A stretch of 64,000 nt of DNA from Rhipidocladum racemiflorum (GCA_036346355.1 CM070572.1:37795944-37859943), one strand, 5' to 3'; numbered from the stretch's first letter, positions 42,739-54,479 are shown. Notes: generated from the letters alone by a model not told the origin. A program made the numbers and translations.

Positions 42739-45636
42739 ATGGACCCAACTCAGGTATTTATACCAATCCCTCAGAGTTCCGATCAGTTCTTCTTAGGACC
42801 GATAGGAACCGTAACGTCCGATTCTGTGATCAACGAAGAAATCCCTAGGCTTCCCTTGTCGGCTGCTGGCTATAACATAAAAGAATGGGACAAAAGCTTC
42901 CGTGCTTGGCCCACGGCTCTCAAGGGATGGCGATCATGGTATATCAGAGTCTCGGCCCAAAAACGAGCGGAGTGGGAGAGGTTGGGTATAGCCGAGTGTC
43001 TTCCCCTGAGTTTGGCCAATCCTGAAGCTAATGAGCCTTTGGTTGCATCGGCTTCTTATTTCTGGTCCGATTCTCTTTCAACGCTTTTCTTTTTAGGACC
43101 GGTCCAATCGGCCCAACCCTCCTCGACGTCGCCCAACTATGCTGTCTTAGACCAGACGGAGCTCAGTTGTCGGCTTTTAGTGGCAAGCCCCACTATAAGC
43201 TAACCCGTAAGAAAGGGGAGGGCTGGCGTAGATATATTCAAAATAACAACAAAGTTAATGGGCCTATATCGGATGAAGAACACGTAGCCTTCCTCAATCT
43301 CTGGTTGGATCGGTTCTTCTTTTGTGGCGCTTCTCTTGGCCCGACCCAAACTTATCAGCTAGTAGCAGAACAACTGGTAGAGGGTCGCCACCTTGCATTA
43401 GGAAAATTATTTCTGGGTGCTGTATTCCAAACGATGCATTTTATCAGAAGCCGATTGTTTTCTGGTTTTGCCGATTTTGTTGTTGGCAACATAGGGGGCC
43501 CCTTGTGGTTCATCCAAACTTGGTTGTACTGTATGTTCGGCCGATCCTTTCTTTCCCAACCTATGGATCAATCGGCTTTTCCTCGCGAAGATTACCCGGA
43601 GGATACAATCCCCACTTATATAGCTAGCCGATCCTACGGGGAGAACTTCATTATGTGCTCTGCTGATGATCAAAAAATTACTCCTGCAGCCATGCATAAA
43701 TACCTCTCCTTCTTCCTGACCTTAGATCGGTCGTCTTTTGGCCAACATGACTTCTTTAGTTATCTTGACGCAGCCGATTATCCTTGGCCTTCTTTTCTTC
43801 ATTTGGCCGCTGATAGTAGCCAGATGCCCCAGTCAACCCTGGATTTATACAAAATTTTTCTTTCCCCTTGTATCTTCCACGTTGGCTTGAATTCCAGGAA
43901 TCGAACTTTCCAACCATCATATGAGTTTTACCATCCTTCTATTTATGCTCATCAGTTGGGCTTTGGTCAAGCCATACCCAGCTTCTCTCTTCTTGAGCGT
44001 ATCGAACCCCGCACCAGAGTGACCAACTCGGTAGCGGCCGAAGTTGTTCTTGAACTTGCCGATGAATTCCAAATTGTCCATATGCCCCATTTTATCCTAA
44101 ATAACCGTCGGTCAAGCGCATTTTCTAACTGGTGGTCTTCGATATCTGATGGCCTTTTGATGGATAGAACACCATCGGCAATCCTTTCCCAACTCTTACC
44201 TAATTTTCATAGACCGACGGTAGCATCCACCAGCAACTCAAGTGAAAGTTCGGGTTATACCAATTCATCGGTAGCCGAGGTACCGGAGTTTTATCCTTTT
44301 TTCGTTCGTTTTTCGATTGGCTTCTATTAATCTCGTTCTTTTGCAGGAACGGACTGTTACAGATGTTGGTACAACAGTAGCCGATCCGACTGCACCTGCT
44401 GGAAGTAGTCGATAGAGGCGACCGGGGCAGTCGGTAGGTACCACCGGATATACTTCGGGTACCTTGGGCATCCGTGGTCAGCCTTTGTCGGACTTAGCAG
44501 GCCAGCGTCGTCCGAGTAATGCTTCTCCATATCGGCTCCCATTTCCTTTTTCTTTACTGGCGTAATGCTAACTCTTGGTATTTTTAGAGAGGAGGAGGGG
44601 GTCTAATAGGCCATCTCCTAGATCCGCGAGACGCTCGGCCGATCACTCTCCGGAACAATCGGCTACTGATGTAATCTTGATCTCTTCCCCCCCTTTTCTT
44701 AAATGTTCTTATGACGAGTACTCTAAACACTTCATTTTATTTTTTCAGCAATCGCCTTCGGTGCAAGTAGCAGGGGTCATAGCCGATCTTCAAGGCACAT
44801 CTTCGGCCCTTCCTTCTGCGCTGTCCCCGGTGCTTCCTGCTGTGCCATCACCTGCAATTGTTGTGCCGATTTCCCCTGATTCCACTGATCCTGCTAACCT
44901 TCTCGGGTTTACTTTGGATGACCTGAGCGACCCTGAGGTGATAGCTACAGATGACTATCCGGCCGACGTTAGGCGAATCCTTGATGCTTCCATTACTGCG
45001 TCGGCTGCTGTTACTTCCGAGCCAGGCATGCAGGAAAGACTTAACCGTCTTCTTCATGAGGTCATGCAACCCGAGGCGAGACTCCTGGAAAACACCCAAT
45101 CACTCAGGAATGCAATGGCAACCGTCCAAGCCGATCTCCCTCAAGAAGCAATGAATGCTCTCCTGGACGTCTGTCACCTGGATAGTAGAAGGGAGGCGGT
45201 GGAAGCGGCCAGATCCAGAATCGCCCGGAGGGAAGCACAAAAGGCCGATCAGAAGGTCTTGGATGATCTGGTGGCTAACGCGAAACTTCTGAAAAGGGAA
45301 TATGACCAAAGTACCGCCGTCTTAAAGCTAGGCAAAGGCAGAGCTCAAGAGTTGGAAACGGCCAAGGCTAAGTTGGAGGAGCAACTAGCCCAAGTGACCA
45401 AGGATCTAGCCGATTGCCAATCCAAGAATATTGAATCGGCTTCTTCTTTGGTAGCCAAGAAAAAACAAATTGGCGAAGTCTTTGCTCAGGTGAAGACTCA
45501 ATCGGCCAAAGTGATCCCGATTCCGGGTGACGCGAAGGCCGATGACAAGCTTGTTGACAGCATCCAGACTACCATTGGGAAGGCGGCGGCGGCTTTGTCG
45601 GGTCTAGGAGCCCACTTGCCCGGATCAGGGCTGTAA
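42739..45636 (+). CDS. Antisense retroelement gene: Plant Mobile Domain plus coiled coil
   Basis: The gene lies on the strand opposite to pol and converges on integrase (stop at 45636, integrase stop near 45797). It starts MDPTQVFIPIPQSSDQFFLG at 42739. A one-base frameshift near 43160 (TELS/SAFSGKPHYK) joins the main frame, 43167-44279. That frame carries the PMD: DEEHVAFLNLWLDRFFF, LGKLFLGAVFQTMHFIRS and GGPLWFIQTWLYCMFGRSF. Likely exons follow: from 44347 (acceptor TTTTGCAG, with one TAG at 44413), 44588-44670, and 44749-45636. The last exon encodes a long helix, LDDLVANAKLLKREYDQSTA to LETAKAKLEEQLAQVTKDLA, ending SGLGAHLPGSGL. PMD proteins are known in plant genes such as MAIN/MAIL1 and in Gypsy and Mutator-like elements. 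The role in the element is unknown. Confidence 0.8.
44280..44346 (+). other. Predicted intron in the PMD gene
   Basis: Donor GCCGAG|GTACCG, acceptor CGTTCTTTTGCAG|GAACGG. It interrupts the frame cleanly at phase 0. Confidence 0.6.
44671..44748 (+). other. Predicted 78-nt intron in the PMD gene
   Basis: Donor ACTGAT|GTAATC, acceptor ATTTTTTCAG|CAATCG. Its length is a multiple of three with no stop, so it can be read through or spliced without changing frame. Confidence 0.6.
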
Positions 45637-45796
45637 TATTTTTATCTTGCATGCTGGAACTACTAATCGTGTTGGCTTATGTGGTCGAGTTTTGTGAACA
45701 ATGTTTTAACTCGTGGTCTGAATCTGTTTCGATCGGCCGTGTTACTGATTTTATATGCACGTGCTTTGGTATTGATTCTTGATGCTCTCTTTGTGA

Positions 45797-46760
45797 TTAA
45801 GATCCAACCCATATGCTGGGGTAATACGCCTTTAAATATTTTCCGTTGATTGCTTTAGGTAGTATGAATCCGTCTAAGGACTCCAGTATATACGAATTCC
45901 CGTCAACCGGCCGATTGATCTTATAGGGCCCTTCCCACGTTGGAGACCATTTGCCGAATCGGTTATCCTTAGACCCAATCGGCAACACGGTTTTCCATAC
46001 TAAATCGGCTTGATTGAATGATTTAAAAATCACTTTTTTATTGTACGACCTGGCAACCATCTCTTTGTTCCTTTTAAGCCGATCTAACGTGATCAGCCTT
46101 AGCTCAGCTAAATCATCTAGATTGTCAAGCATCGCCTGTTTGTATTCATCAGCTGATACCTTATCTTGCTCGTGTAGCCTTATTGAGCCGATATTGATTT
46201 CAACGGGCAAAACGGCTTCTTGTCCGTATACCAACTGAAAGGGTGACAATTTAGTTGATCCGTGATGAGATAGCCGATAAGCCCATAAAGCCTCCGATAG
46301 CGTTGAATGCCATTTCCTTGGCTCTTCCTCAATTTTTCTTTTTATCAGCTTTATCAATGTTTTGTTTGACGATTCGGCCTGTCTGTTGGCCTGAGCGTAG
46401 TAAGGGGAAGAGTTGAGTAATTTTATCCCAAGACCTTCCGCAAAACCTTTGAAATCGTTGGACATGAACACAGTACCCTGATCAGTAGTGATTGTTTGTG
46501 GAATCCCAAACCGATGGACGATGTGTTCATTTACAAAGTCGATCAGCTCTCTACTAGTAACCTTCTTGAGTGGTACAGCCTCAACCCATTTTGAGAAATA
46601 ATCCGTGGCTGCAAGGATGAATTTATGTCCTTTGCTGGATGACGGAAATATTTGGCCGATTACGTCTATACCCCATCCTCTAAACGGCCATGGCTTGACG
46701 ATCGGATGCAAAGCCGATGTCAGGTGTCGATCAGATGTTACCAAACTTTTGGCACGTTTG
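45797..46760 (-). CDS. Gypsy (Tat) integrase core and C-terminus
   Basis: The frame carries PWPFRGWGIDVIGQI (first Asp), ITTDQGTVFMSNDF (second Asp) and YYAQANRQAESSNKTL (catalytic Glu), spaced as D,D-35-E. QANRQAE replaces the usual QANGQAE. The C-terminal part (SYNKKVIFKSFNQADLVWKT, SPTWEGPYKINRPVDGNSYI) is the GPY/F module. Integrase joins cDNA to host DNA. It follows the H2C2 finger across a frame break at about 46735. Confidence 0.9.
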
Positions 46761-48960
46761 GCATCCTTTATAATATTTGAAGCAGTCTTCTAACATCGTC
46801 GGCCAAAAATATCCTGTTCGTCTTAGTATCCATTTCATCTTATGGGCCGATTGATGTGATCCACAAATGCCTTCATGGACTTCACCCATCGCCACTTTGG
46901 CTTCTTCGGTTCCCAGACATCTTAGCAACAAACCTTCCATAGTTCGAAAGTATAATACATCTTCTAGTAGAACATATTTGAGTGCTTTGCGCCTGACCTT
47001 CTGCTCGGTCGGCTTGGCTGGATCTGTCAAATAATCCCTTATCTCTGTTCTCCAGTCGACAGGGTGAACACATAAGATCGGCCAAACGTTTAGCTCGATT
47101 GGTCCCTGTCGACCTTCAATCTTGTACCCTGATGCACATTGTGCCAATTGGTTTGCTTTATTATTAGCTTCTCTGGGGATATGTTTTATAGAAAATGTGG
47201 TGAACATCTCGATGATCTGGAGACATTGATGCAAGTACTGAGTTAGCGCACCGTCGTTGCATCGGTATTCTCCTTTGACTTGCTGTACGATTAACATCGA
47301 GTCCCCAAAAGCTTCGACGTCTTTCACCCCGATGCTATCTAACAATTGTAGACCCTTTAGTAACGCTTCGTATTCTGCTTGATTATTTGAACATCGGCTA
47401 TTTAGCCGATACATGAAGCCATACTCTTGTTTCCTAGGTGAAACTAATATCACACCGATGCCTTCGCCTTCTTGGCAAACAGACCCATCAAAATACAGCT
47501 GCCAAGGAGTTACACTAGTTGTTCCTACTAATGTTTCACTTCCTGTGATAAAATCGGCCACAGCTTGTCCTTTCACAGATTTAGCCGACTCATAGGTTAA
47601 CTCGAACTCCGTTAGGGCATATGCCCACTTACCAAGCCGACCCCGCAGGATTGGCGCCGATAATATGTATTTAACTACGTCGGTTTTGCATATTATAACG
47701 CATTTGGAAGCTAGCATATAATGTCTTAACTTGGTGCAAGCAAAATACAATGATAAGCATAATTTTTCTACTAGGGGATACCTGGTTTCTGCATCTAGAA
47801 GACGTCGGCTTAAGTAAAATATTGCTCGTTCCTTCCTATCGGCTTCTTGTGTTAAAACTGCTCCAATCGAATCACCTTCAGCCGATATATATAGTCTAAA
47901 AGGTATACCGTGTTTTGGTGCGGTCAATACTGGTGGACTCATCAGATAACCTTTTATGTCGTCGAAGGCTTTTTGCTGATCGGCTCCCCATTTGAACTCT
48001 AGGTTGTCTTTAATTTTCAGCAGCGGTGTGAAAGCACGAATACGCCCTGACAAGTTTGAGATGAAACGTCGCAAGTAGTTGATTTTTCCAATCAATATCT
48101 GCAACTCCTTTTTGCTTGTCGGTGGTTTAGTATCGGCTATGGCTTTTACTTTGGCTTTGTTTACTTCAATTCCTCCTTCGTGTACCGTAAACCCAAGAAA
48201 TTGTCCAGCCGACACCCCGAAAGCACATTTGAGGGGGTTCATTTTTAACCCATGCAACCTTGTGCTTTCGAACATCTTTTCCAGATCGGCTAAATGTTGC
48301 CCGTCTTCTTTGGATTTTACCACTACGTCGTCAATGTATATTTCCACAGTATTGCCGATCAAATCATGGAAAATATGGTTCATAGCACATTGATAAGTAG
48401 CACCGGCATTTTTTAAACCAAAGGTCATAACTTTCCATTCATATAGCCCCAAAGCTCCCGGACATCTGAAAGCCGTCTTGGGTATATCGGCTTCGGCCAT
48501 GAATATCTGATTGTATCCGGCGTTCCCGTCCAAAAAGCTTATGATTTTATTCCCAGATGCAGCATCGATAAGCATATCGGCTATAGGCATCGGTACTGCC
48601 TTTGGTGTAGCTTTGTTTAAATCTCTAAAATCGACACATACCCTAAGTTTGCCATTTTTCTTCTTTACAGGGACGATGTTTGAGACCCATTCAGCGTATC
48701 GGCAAGGCCGGATAAACTTTGCTTCTAGCAATCGCCCTACTTCTTCCTTTATAGCGTCATACAATGTAGGATTAAATCGCCTAGGGTACTGTTTGAATGG
48801 CCGATACCCAGGTTTTATTGGTAGCCGATGCTCAACTAGTCATTTCGGCTTAAGCCTGGCATTTCGTAGTACTCCCACGCCAAGCAATCTCTATATTTCT
48901 TGAGTATTTCGACCAACTTTGCTTTATAAGCGGGTTCTAGTTTGGCACTTACAAACGCGT
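46731..48960 (-). CDS. Gypsy (Tat) reverse transcriptase, RNase H, second RNase H and H2C2 finger
   Basis: The open frame 46731-48764 (677 aa) contains RT with FLDGNAGYNQIFM (Asp about residue 79) and YIDDVVVKS (about 143-151). Then come the Ty3 RNase H/connection (DQQKAFDDIKGYLMSPPVLT, about 262-281) and a second, plant/archaeal-type RNase H beginning LYFDGSVCQEGEGIGVILVS (about 423-442) with NQAEYEALLKGL and FGDSMLIVQQVKGEY. The H2C2 finger ends it (HEGICGSHQSAHKMKWILRR ... CQTCQKFGNI). The dual RNase H identifies the Tat branch. The RT N-terminus (48765-48960) continues in another frame. Confidence 0.92.
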
Positions 48961-49109
48961 TGGTCTTTTATTATCACCTTCCCCACGGTTGACTTCTTCG
49001 AGCAACGCGGCAGAGGTAAATCCTAACCCTTTTCTTTCTTCTTCAAAATCCTCAACAGCTTCTTCGTATTCTTCTTGCCGATAGCTTCTGGCCTTTTCCT
49101 GCAGCTTTG

Positions 49110-50831
49110 CTAGTGTCTTGTGCTCCATCTTCTTACTACTTCGTCTGTCCGATCAAACGTGTTGGGTTTAACGCTGATCGGCTTGAATCCTGACTTCTCA
49201 ACGCAGATAAAATCGCAATTGTCTAAGGCTTTCCCTGATATACATTCGGCTTCCTCGTGTGGCCAATTGGTGTCAGGGCTAGCCATGGCGATATGAGCCG
49301 ATGTGTCGGCCGGTACGACTTCAACTGTATCATCGTTCCACTGCACCAACTTTTGGTGCATAGTTGATGGAATACAGCAATTGGCATGGATCCAGTCCCG
49401 CCCAAGGAGCACGCTGTAATTGCCTTTGGCTTCAATAACAAAAAATGCAGTCGGCAAAGTTTTATTACCGACTGTCAGCTCCGACACCATTACGCCTTTA
49501 GCCTCGGTTGGGTCTCCCGTGAAGTCATTTAGCACCATATTGGTTTTGATTAAATCTTCATCGGCTTTACCTAATTTTCTGAAAGTACTTAATGGCATGA
49601 GATTGACTGTCGCCCCGCCATCGACCAACATACGAGATATTGGTCGGCCATTAATATACCCTTTCAGATATAATGGTTTCAGATGCCGATGCATGTCTTG
49701 TGGCTTTTCGAACACAGCGTCTGGTGCTCCAAGGCATAGCTGGGCGAATACTTCTTCAGCCGATCCTTCGGTTTTGAACTCGGCGGGTAGAGCGAATACC
49801 ATGTTTATATCCATCGGTGGCGTATCATCCCGTATTATTGGAGAACTGGATTCGATCGATTGGTCTGAATCACTATCGATCTGTCCCTTCTTTCTCCACT
49901 CCTTTCTCAAAATTGGTACCGGTCTTAACTTATTGAACATCCGATCCCTCTCGCTCTCCTTTTCGGCCTCCCTTTCTTCTTGTGTTTTCAATCGCTGAAG
50001 CCTTCTGCGTTGTGATTTGCTGAGACCTGGAGGGCACCACCTAGGTTTAGGTTCTATCGGCTTTCGTATTTTTCCAGCTAAATTGCTCATCTCGCCGTCA
50101 GATTCCATTCTACCCGTGTTAGCCGATAGCTCCTGATTTTGGGAGGACTCGCCTTGCCCTGATGTTGACAACCTTTCATGGATCGGCCTACTGCTTCTCA
50201 TATCTGGATGATTGTATATCGGTCTAGACAACCTATCTTTTACAGACCGGTTTGGCCGATACGCAGATGAGTGTTGCATAGGACAAGACACAACTGTTGG
50301 TAAGGTCATCCCTTTCTCCCAGCAAAACTGCCAAAAGGGACATTGTCGATGTTTTTCTTCTTCAGTAGTTGGCCGACATGACATATCTGGTCGCCAATGC
50401 TCGTCCCTCTTTTGCCTTAGTCGATGAGGACTCTGGTGGTGTTGAGTGTCATACCTCCGACTTATCCTTTCATATTTCCCCAGGAGTTGTGAAAAGGTCG
50501 GCTTTGGTTTGAAATCGGCTTTTCTCGGAGCCCTCTCAGCCCGATACCATTTACCGACCTCCAAGTCCCCTCTTGGTTTTATCGTTCTTGAGTTTTGTCC
50601 ATTCCTATCGGCTTCTATTTGTATAGAACCGATAGTGATCTGTACTGCCTCGTCTCGTGACACAATTCCCTTAGTCGGCTTATCTTCTTCCGCAGGCCTC
50701 TTTTCTTTTCGTGAACATTGAACCATGTTGACTTGAAAAGGGCTCACATCTATTTGCATAGCCGATTCTTCCGCAAACTTTAGCCTGCCATCAGTGATGG
50801 CCGATTGTATCATTCTTGAAAAATATTGCAA
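49110..50831 (-). CDS. Gypsy (Tat) Gag C-terminus and aspartic protease
   Basis: The 573-codon frame starts in Gag (SAITDGRLKFAEESAMQI) and passes a cysteine motif, HRQCPFWQFCWEKGM. It then runs through a basic linker (PKPRWCPPGLSKSQRRRLQR) into the protease: RMLVDGGATVNLMPLSTFRK, IKTNMVLNDFTGDPTEAKGV and YSVLLGRDWIHANCC. The catalytic triplet is DGG. Processing of the polyprotein is the expected role. It runs to about 60 bases past the point where RT sequence would follow in another frame. Confidence 0.85.
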   Translation of the reverse strand: MQYFSRMIQSAITDGRLKFAEESAMQIDVSPFQVNMVQCSRKEKRPAEEDKPTKGIVSRDEAVQITIGSIQIEADRNGQNSRTIKPRGDLEVGKWYRAERAPRKADFKPKPTFSQLLGKYERISRRYDTQHHQSPHRLRQKRDEHWRPDMSCRPTTEEEKHRQCPFWQFCWEKGMTLPTVVSCPMQHSSAYRPNRSVKDRLSRPIYNHPDMRSSRPIHERLSTSGQGESSQNQELSANTGRMESDGEMSNLAGKIRKPIEPKPRWCPPGLSKSQRRRLQRLKTQEEREAEKESERDRMFNKLRPVPILRKEWRKKGQIDSDSDQSIESSSPIIRDDTPPMDINMVFALPAEFKTEGSAEEVFAQLCLGAPDAVFEKPQDMHRHLKPLYLKGYINGRPISRMLVDGGATVNLMPLSTFRKLGKADEDLIKTNMVLNDFTGDPTEAKGVMVSELTVGNKTLPTAFFVIEAKGNYSVLLGRDWIHANCCIPSTMHQKLVQWNDDTVEVVPADTSAHIAMASPDTNWPHEEAECISGKALDNCDFICVEKSGFKPISVKPNTFDRTDEVVRRWSTRH

Positions 50832-51072
50832 TCGTTAGTATTATGTGAAAATGAATGGTGCCATTTGCAATACCTTCGCTTCTTAATTTCTTCGGCTGAT
50901 GGTATGACGTGTCCCTCCGGCAACTTTATGAGTTTTTCTTGCAGTAGTAAATCAAATATCTTGTCACATTTTGACACGTCATATGAATACTTGATTTCCG
51001 CCCTATTTTTTGTCGGCTTGAGCAGAGAGCATACGAGTGGCTTTTTAGAACCCTTGGTCCACTCGGCTATGT

Positions 51073-52641
51073 TTATTTCTCGTCATTCCCTGAGGTGTCG
51101 CTTGAATTGTAATCTACCATGTTTACTTTGGCCTTGTCATTACCGTTTGGCTTAAATCTATCTTTAAATCCTTTACTCTCTGCATATCGGCTTTCATGTG
51201 CCGATACGCGATGGAGTAAGTGGCCTAAGTCGGGGAACTCTTGGCCCGATAATTTCTCTTTTAATGGAGGGATCAACCCTTGGAACGCTAGATCGGCCAA
51301 TTGATCATCGGGTAGTGTCACATCAGAGCACCTATTCCAGACGCCCAAATCTCTTGATATAATCAGAGACCGATTCGCCGTACTTTTGTCGGATCGAACT
51401 AAGATCGTAAATCCTAAGCTCCATAGTTCCTAAAAGAAGTACTCATGGAATCGGCTTTCTAAATCGCTCCATATATGAACTGAATTAGGTGGTAGATTTG
51501 TGAACCAAGTAAATGCAAAGGCGGATAACGATAAAGGAAACAATCTAATTTTTAACCCATCTGATCAGGCAGCCTCCCCACATTGAGCCATGAACCGTCC
51601 GATATGCTCAATTGTGGTAACAGAATCATCACCGAGAATTTAGCAAAGTCCGTATCCTAAAATTGTGGGGTATGGCATTCGGTCTATGTAATCGGGATAC
51701 GGCTTCCTATAGCCGATCACTCTTCCTCTGGGCTGTAAGCCAAACTGTTCTCTCAAAACATTGGCGATTTGTTCTGCCCAATTAACATTGTCGGCTTGTG
51801 GCGCAGCCGGACATTGCCAATTTTCATTCGTGCCCTGCCCCCCGAGTGCAAACTCGGGTCTCTGTCTAAATCGCACCTCAGGAGGTCTTGGCACTGTGTC
51901 ATAATCACGGTTAAAACCTAACGCATCGGGTATGGGTGCGCACGGCACTACTCTATATGGCGCTTGTTTCATGATTGTGGCTCCCGTGATCATGAACTCG
52001 ACTGTTTCGATCGGCTGACAAGCCGATATCCCGATGCTATTGGAGGGCCCATCTGACTGATTTGATGCGTTTATTTTGGCCCCATCCGTATGCCCATGGT
52101 AGTGTGTGAATCCATCTCTCTGTATGCTTGGTTTTAAAACAGTAGGCTGAGTTGGCATCATAATAGGTGTATGAGCCGACACGTTTACTGTGTTGGTGTT
52201 AGGCGTTATGGAATATACTGGGTACGTAGGGATGGTTTGTGGTGGATCCAGCAGGCTTCCAGACACAGCCAATTCTTGAGCAATTGTTTTGACACTATTT
52301 TCTATCATCGGCTTTAATGTGGATACTAGAGCCGATGACTGGTTAATCAATGCGTGATGGACAGATTGCTCGATCATACTTGATAAATCGGCTTGAGCAG
52401 GTGCGTATCGGCTTACCGATTCAGATGACGAATCTCCGATAGGATTGATGCTTGGGAGTGCAATCTTTTGAGTAACGCCACGGCGTGTTTTCTGGAAGCA
52501 CCGTGAGCATCATTTCCTCCAGAGCCGCCTTCGGTCCTCGATTTCTTTCCGTTGCTCGTGGGTTAAATCGGCCATCTGAGGCGCGATTATGGCATCAGTG
52601 TTGATATCGGCGGTGACCGCGGGTTTGTCGGTTGACGACAT
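51073..52641 (-). pseudogene. Gypsy (Tat) Gag, N-terminal part, frameshifted
   Basis: The start MSSTDKPAVTADINTDAI is encoded from 52641. Frames 51640-52377 (MIEQSVHHALINQSSALVST, RPEFALGGQGTNENWQCPAA) and 51073-51348 (LPDDQLADLAFQGLIPPLKE, KLSGQEFPDLGHLLHRVSAH) carry the Gag capsid region. Breaks occur near 52400-52500 and 51400-51640. Confidence 0.8.
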
Positions 52642-52652
52642 TCTTTTTATTG

Positions 52653-52675
52653 GTCCCACCGGGCGTGCCAAAATA
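52653..52675 (-). other. Primer-binding site region of the inner element
   Basis: The minus strand after the 5' LTR reads TATTTTGGCACGCCCGGTGG, the PBS position. The tRNA match could not be named. Confidence 0.55.
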
Positions 52676-53293
52676 TGTTCGCGCGAAAAACGTGAAGGGG
52701 GTTTTCAGCCTCGAACACACAAGACAAACACCGGGTTTGCAGAGCGTGCCAGTCGATTTGACCTGAAATCGACAAGGTAGAGTTTATAATTCGATCAAAG
52801 CCGATAAACAAAGATCTATCGGCTTTTCGCTAGTCGGCAAAAACCGATTAGGAGATAACTAGATCAACTGGTTACAGTTGATCCGGATATAAGGTAAAAT
52901 CACCGAGAAGGCGATGCGCAACAAAACGGGCAAATCGGACTGGGTGAAATCGGTCAAAATCAACAATCGGCGATGCGCAGCTATGTTGATCCCGTCGACT
53001 TGCAGAGTAATCTATGAAGTTAAAGCAATGTAAAAGAAAAGACTGGTAAAAGTAGGTGTTGTTGGAATTGATTATTTTTTCTTTGCTTGGCGCCCTCCTC
53101 CTTTTATAACACACCCGACCGATCCGAGTTACACATGGATACGATGCATTTACCTGTATCGGCCTCTTATCCGATTTCCTTTCCTTTTTAGAAACGGATT
53201 CCTTTTCCGAGTCGTTTTACCGATTCCTTTCTGTACGAATACTTCTTCTATTTTTAGACCGATTTCAATACATGCCGAATTTTGGTGCAAACA
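52676..53293 (-). repeat. 5' LTR of the inner Tat element
   Basis: 618 bp, begins TGTTCGCGCG and ends GTGCAAACA on the plus strand. A minus-strand TATAAAAGG box lies near 53100. Confidence 0.93.
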
Positions 53294-53298
53294 GATCT
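53294..53298. other. Target-site duplication GATCT, right copy
   Basis: Matches 41819-41823. Removing the insert rejoins the outer RT frame. Confidence 0.93.
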
Positions 53299-53764
53299 CC
53301 AGAAGCTGATCGGTAAGATAAATTATCTAAGATAATTCATATCGAATTTGTCTAGCCGGATAGATGCTTTCACTCCATTACTAAGATTAAAGGAAAATCA
53401 AGAGTTTGTGTGGGGAACCGACGAACAAAAGGCTTTTGAGAATATCAAAGGATATTTGTTCAAGCCGCCGGTATTAGTTGCACCAAAGAGTGGGGTTCCT
53501 TTTAAGCTATACATATTTGCTGAAGAGTCGACGATTGGAGTTGTCTTGATGCAAGATATCAACAGGAAGGAACATGCAATATTTTATTTAAGCCTACGAT
53601 TAATTGACGCTGAGACCAGGTATCCTCCTATTGAGAAGCTTTGTCTGTCTTTGTATTTTGCTTGCACAAGTTTAAGACATTATATACTCAATTCGACTTG
53701 CACGATTATGTGTAAAACCGATATAATCAACTATATGCTGTCGGCTCCAATTTTGAAAGGTTGA
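53294..53764 (+). pseudogene. Outer Tat element: RT connection and RNase H
   Basis: Directly after the GATCT duplication the outer pol resumes (LQKLIGKINYL). It continues with DAFTPLLRLKENQEFVWGTD, EQKAFENIKGYLFKPPVLVA and YILNSTCTIMCKTDIINYML, collinear with residues 220-375 of the inner pol. Frame breaks flank the block. Confidence 0.85.
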
Positions 53765-54420
53765 CTTGGAAAGTGGGTTTACAGGCTTACTGAGTTCGAC
53801 TTAACTTTTGTATCGGCTAAGGCTGTTAAAGGACAAGTAATAGCCGATTTCATTACAGAACATGGGGTGCATGTGGATTAGTCACCGTTGCCCCTTGGCA
53901 ACTATATTTTGATGGATTGGTTTGTAGAGAGGGCGATGGTATCGGAATAGTACTGATATCCCCAAAGAGGTATAGTTGTGAGTTCACATTCAGGCTTGAT
54001 TGCCGATGCTCAAACAATCAAGCAGAGTACAAGGCGTTACTTAGGGGTCTACATATGCTTAGTAATCTTGGAATCGATTCTGTAGAAGCATACGGTGATT
54101 CTCAGCTCGTAGTGCAACAAGTGAGGGGAGAGTACAATTGTTATGATGATATTTTGGCTAGGTACCTAAAACAATGTTAAGAGCTCATTAATTCATTTAG
54201 CACTTTCTTAATCGACCATATCCCGCATGAGCAAAATGTTAGGGCTAATTTATTAGCACAACAGGCCTCGAGGTATAAGTTTTTTGATCGATCGATTGTG
54301 AGCCGATCAAAAAGATGGTATTATGCACGGATATAGCCAATTGGCGTTCGAAGTTATCAGCTTATTTATCGGATCCCTCAAAGCCAGTGGATAAAAGATC
54401 AAAAGGCAGGCCCTGAAATA
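53765..54420 (+). pseudogene. Outer Tat element: second RNase H
   Basis: The 53917-54180 frame reads EGDGIGIVLISPKRYSCEFT, NNQAEYKALLRGLHML and GDSQLVVQQVRGEYNCYDDI, matching the plant-type RNase H of the inner copy. The first catalytic block YFDG is encoded near 53910 in the preceding frame. Confidence 0.8.
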
Positions 54421-54479
54421 TGTCATGCTTGATAATACACTTTATTATTAGACTCTTGAGGGTCTGTTGTTGAGATGCC

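Larger units (their letters stand above)
41824..53293 (-). mobile_element. Inner Tat-type Gypsy retrotransposon with antisense PMD gene, full length
   Basis: LTRs at 41824-42446 and 52676-53293 are about 98 percent alike and flanked by GATCT on both sides. Minus-strand order: PBS, gag, protease, RT, RNase H, plant-type second RNase H, integrase. Then a spliced plus-strand gene lies between integrase and the polypurine tract. The dual RNase H and the antisense 3' gene are marks of the Tat branch of Ty3/Gypsy. At 11.5 kb it is the youngest large insertion here. Pol is nearly open, with only a few frame breaks. Confidence 0.92.
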
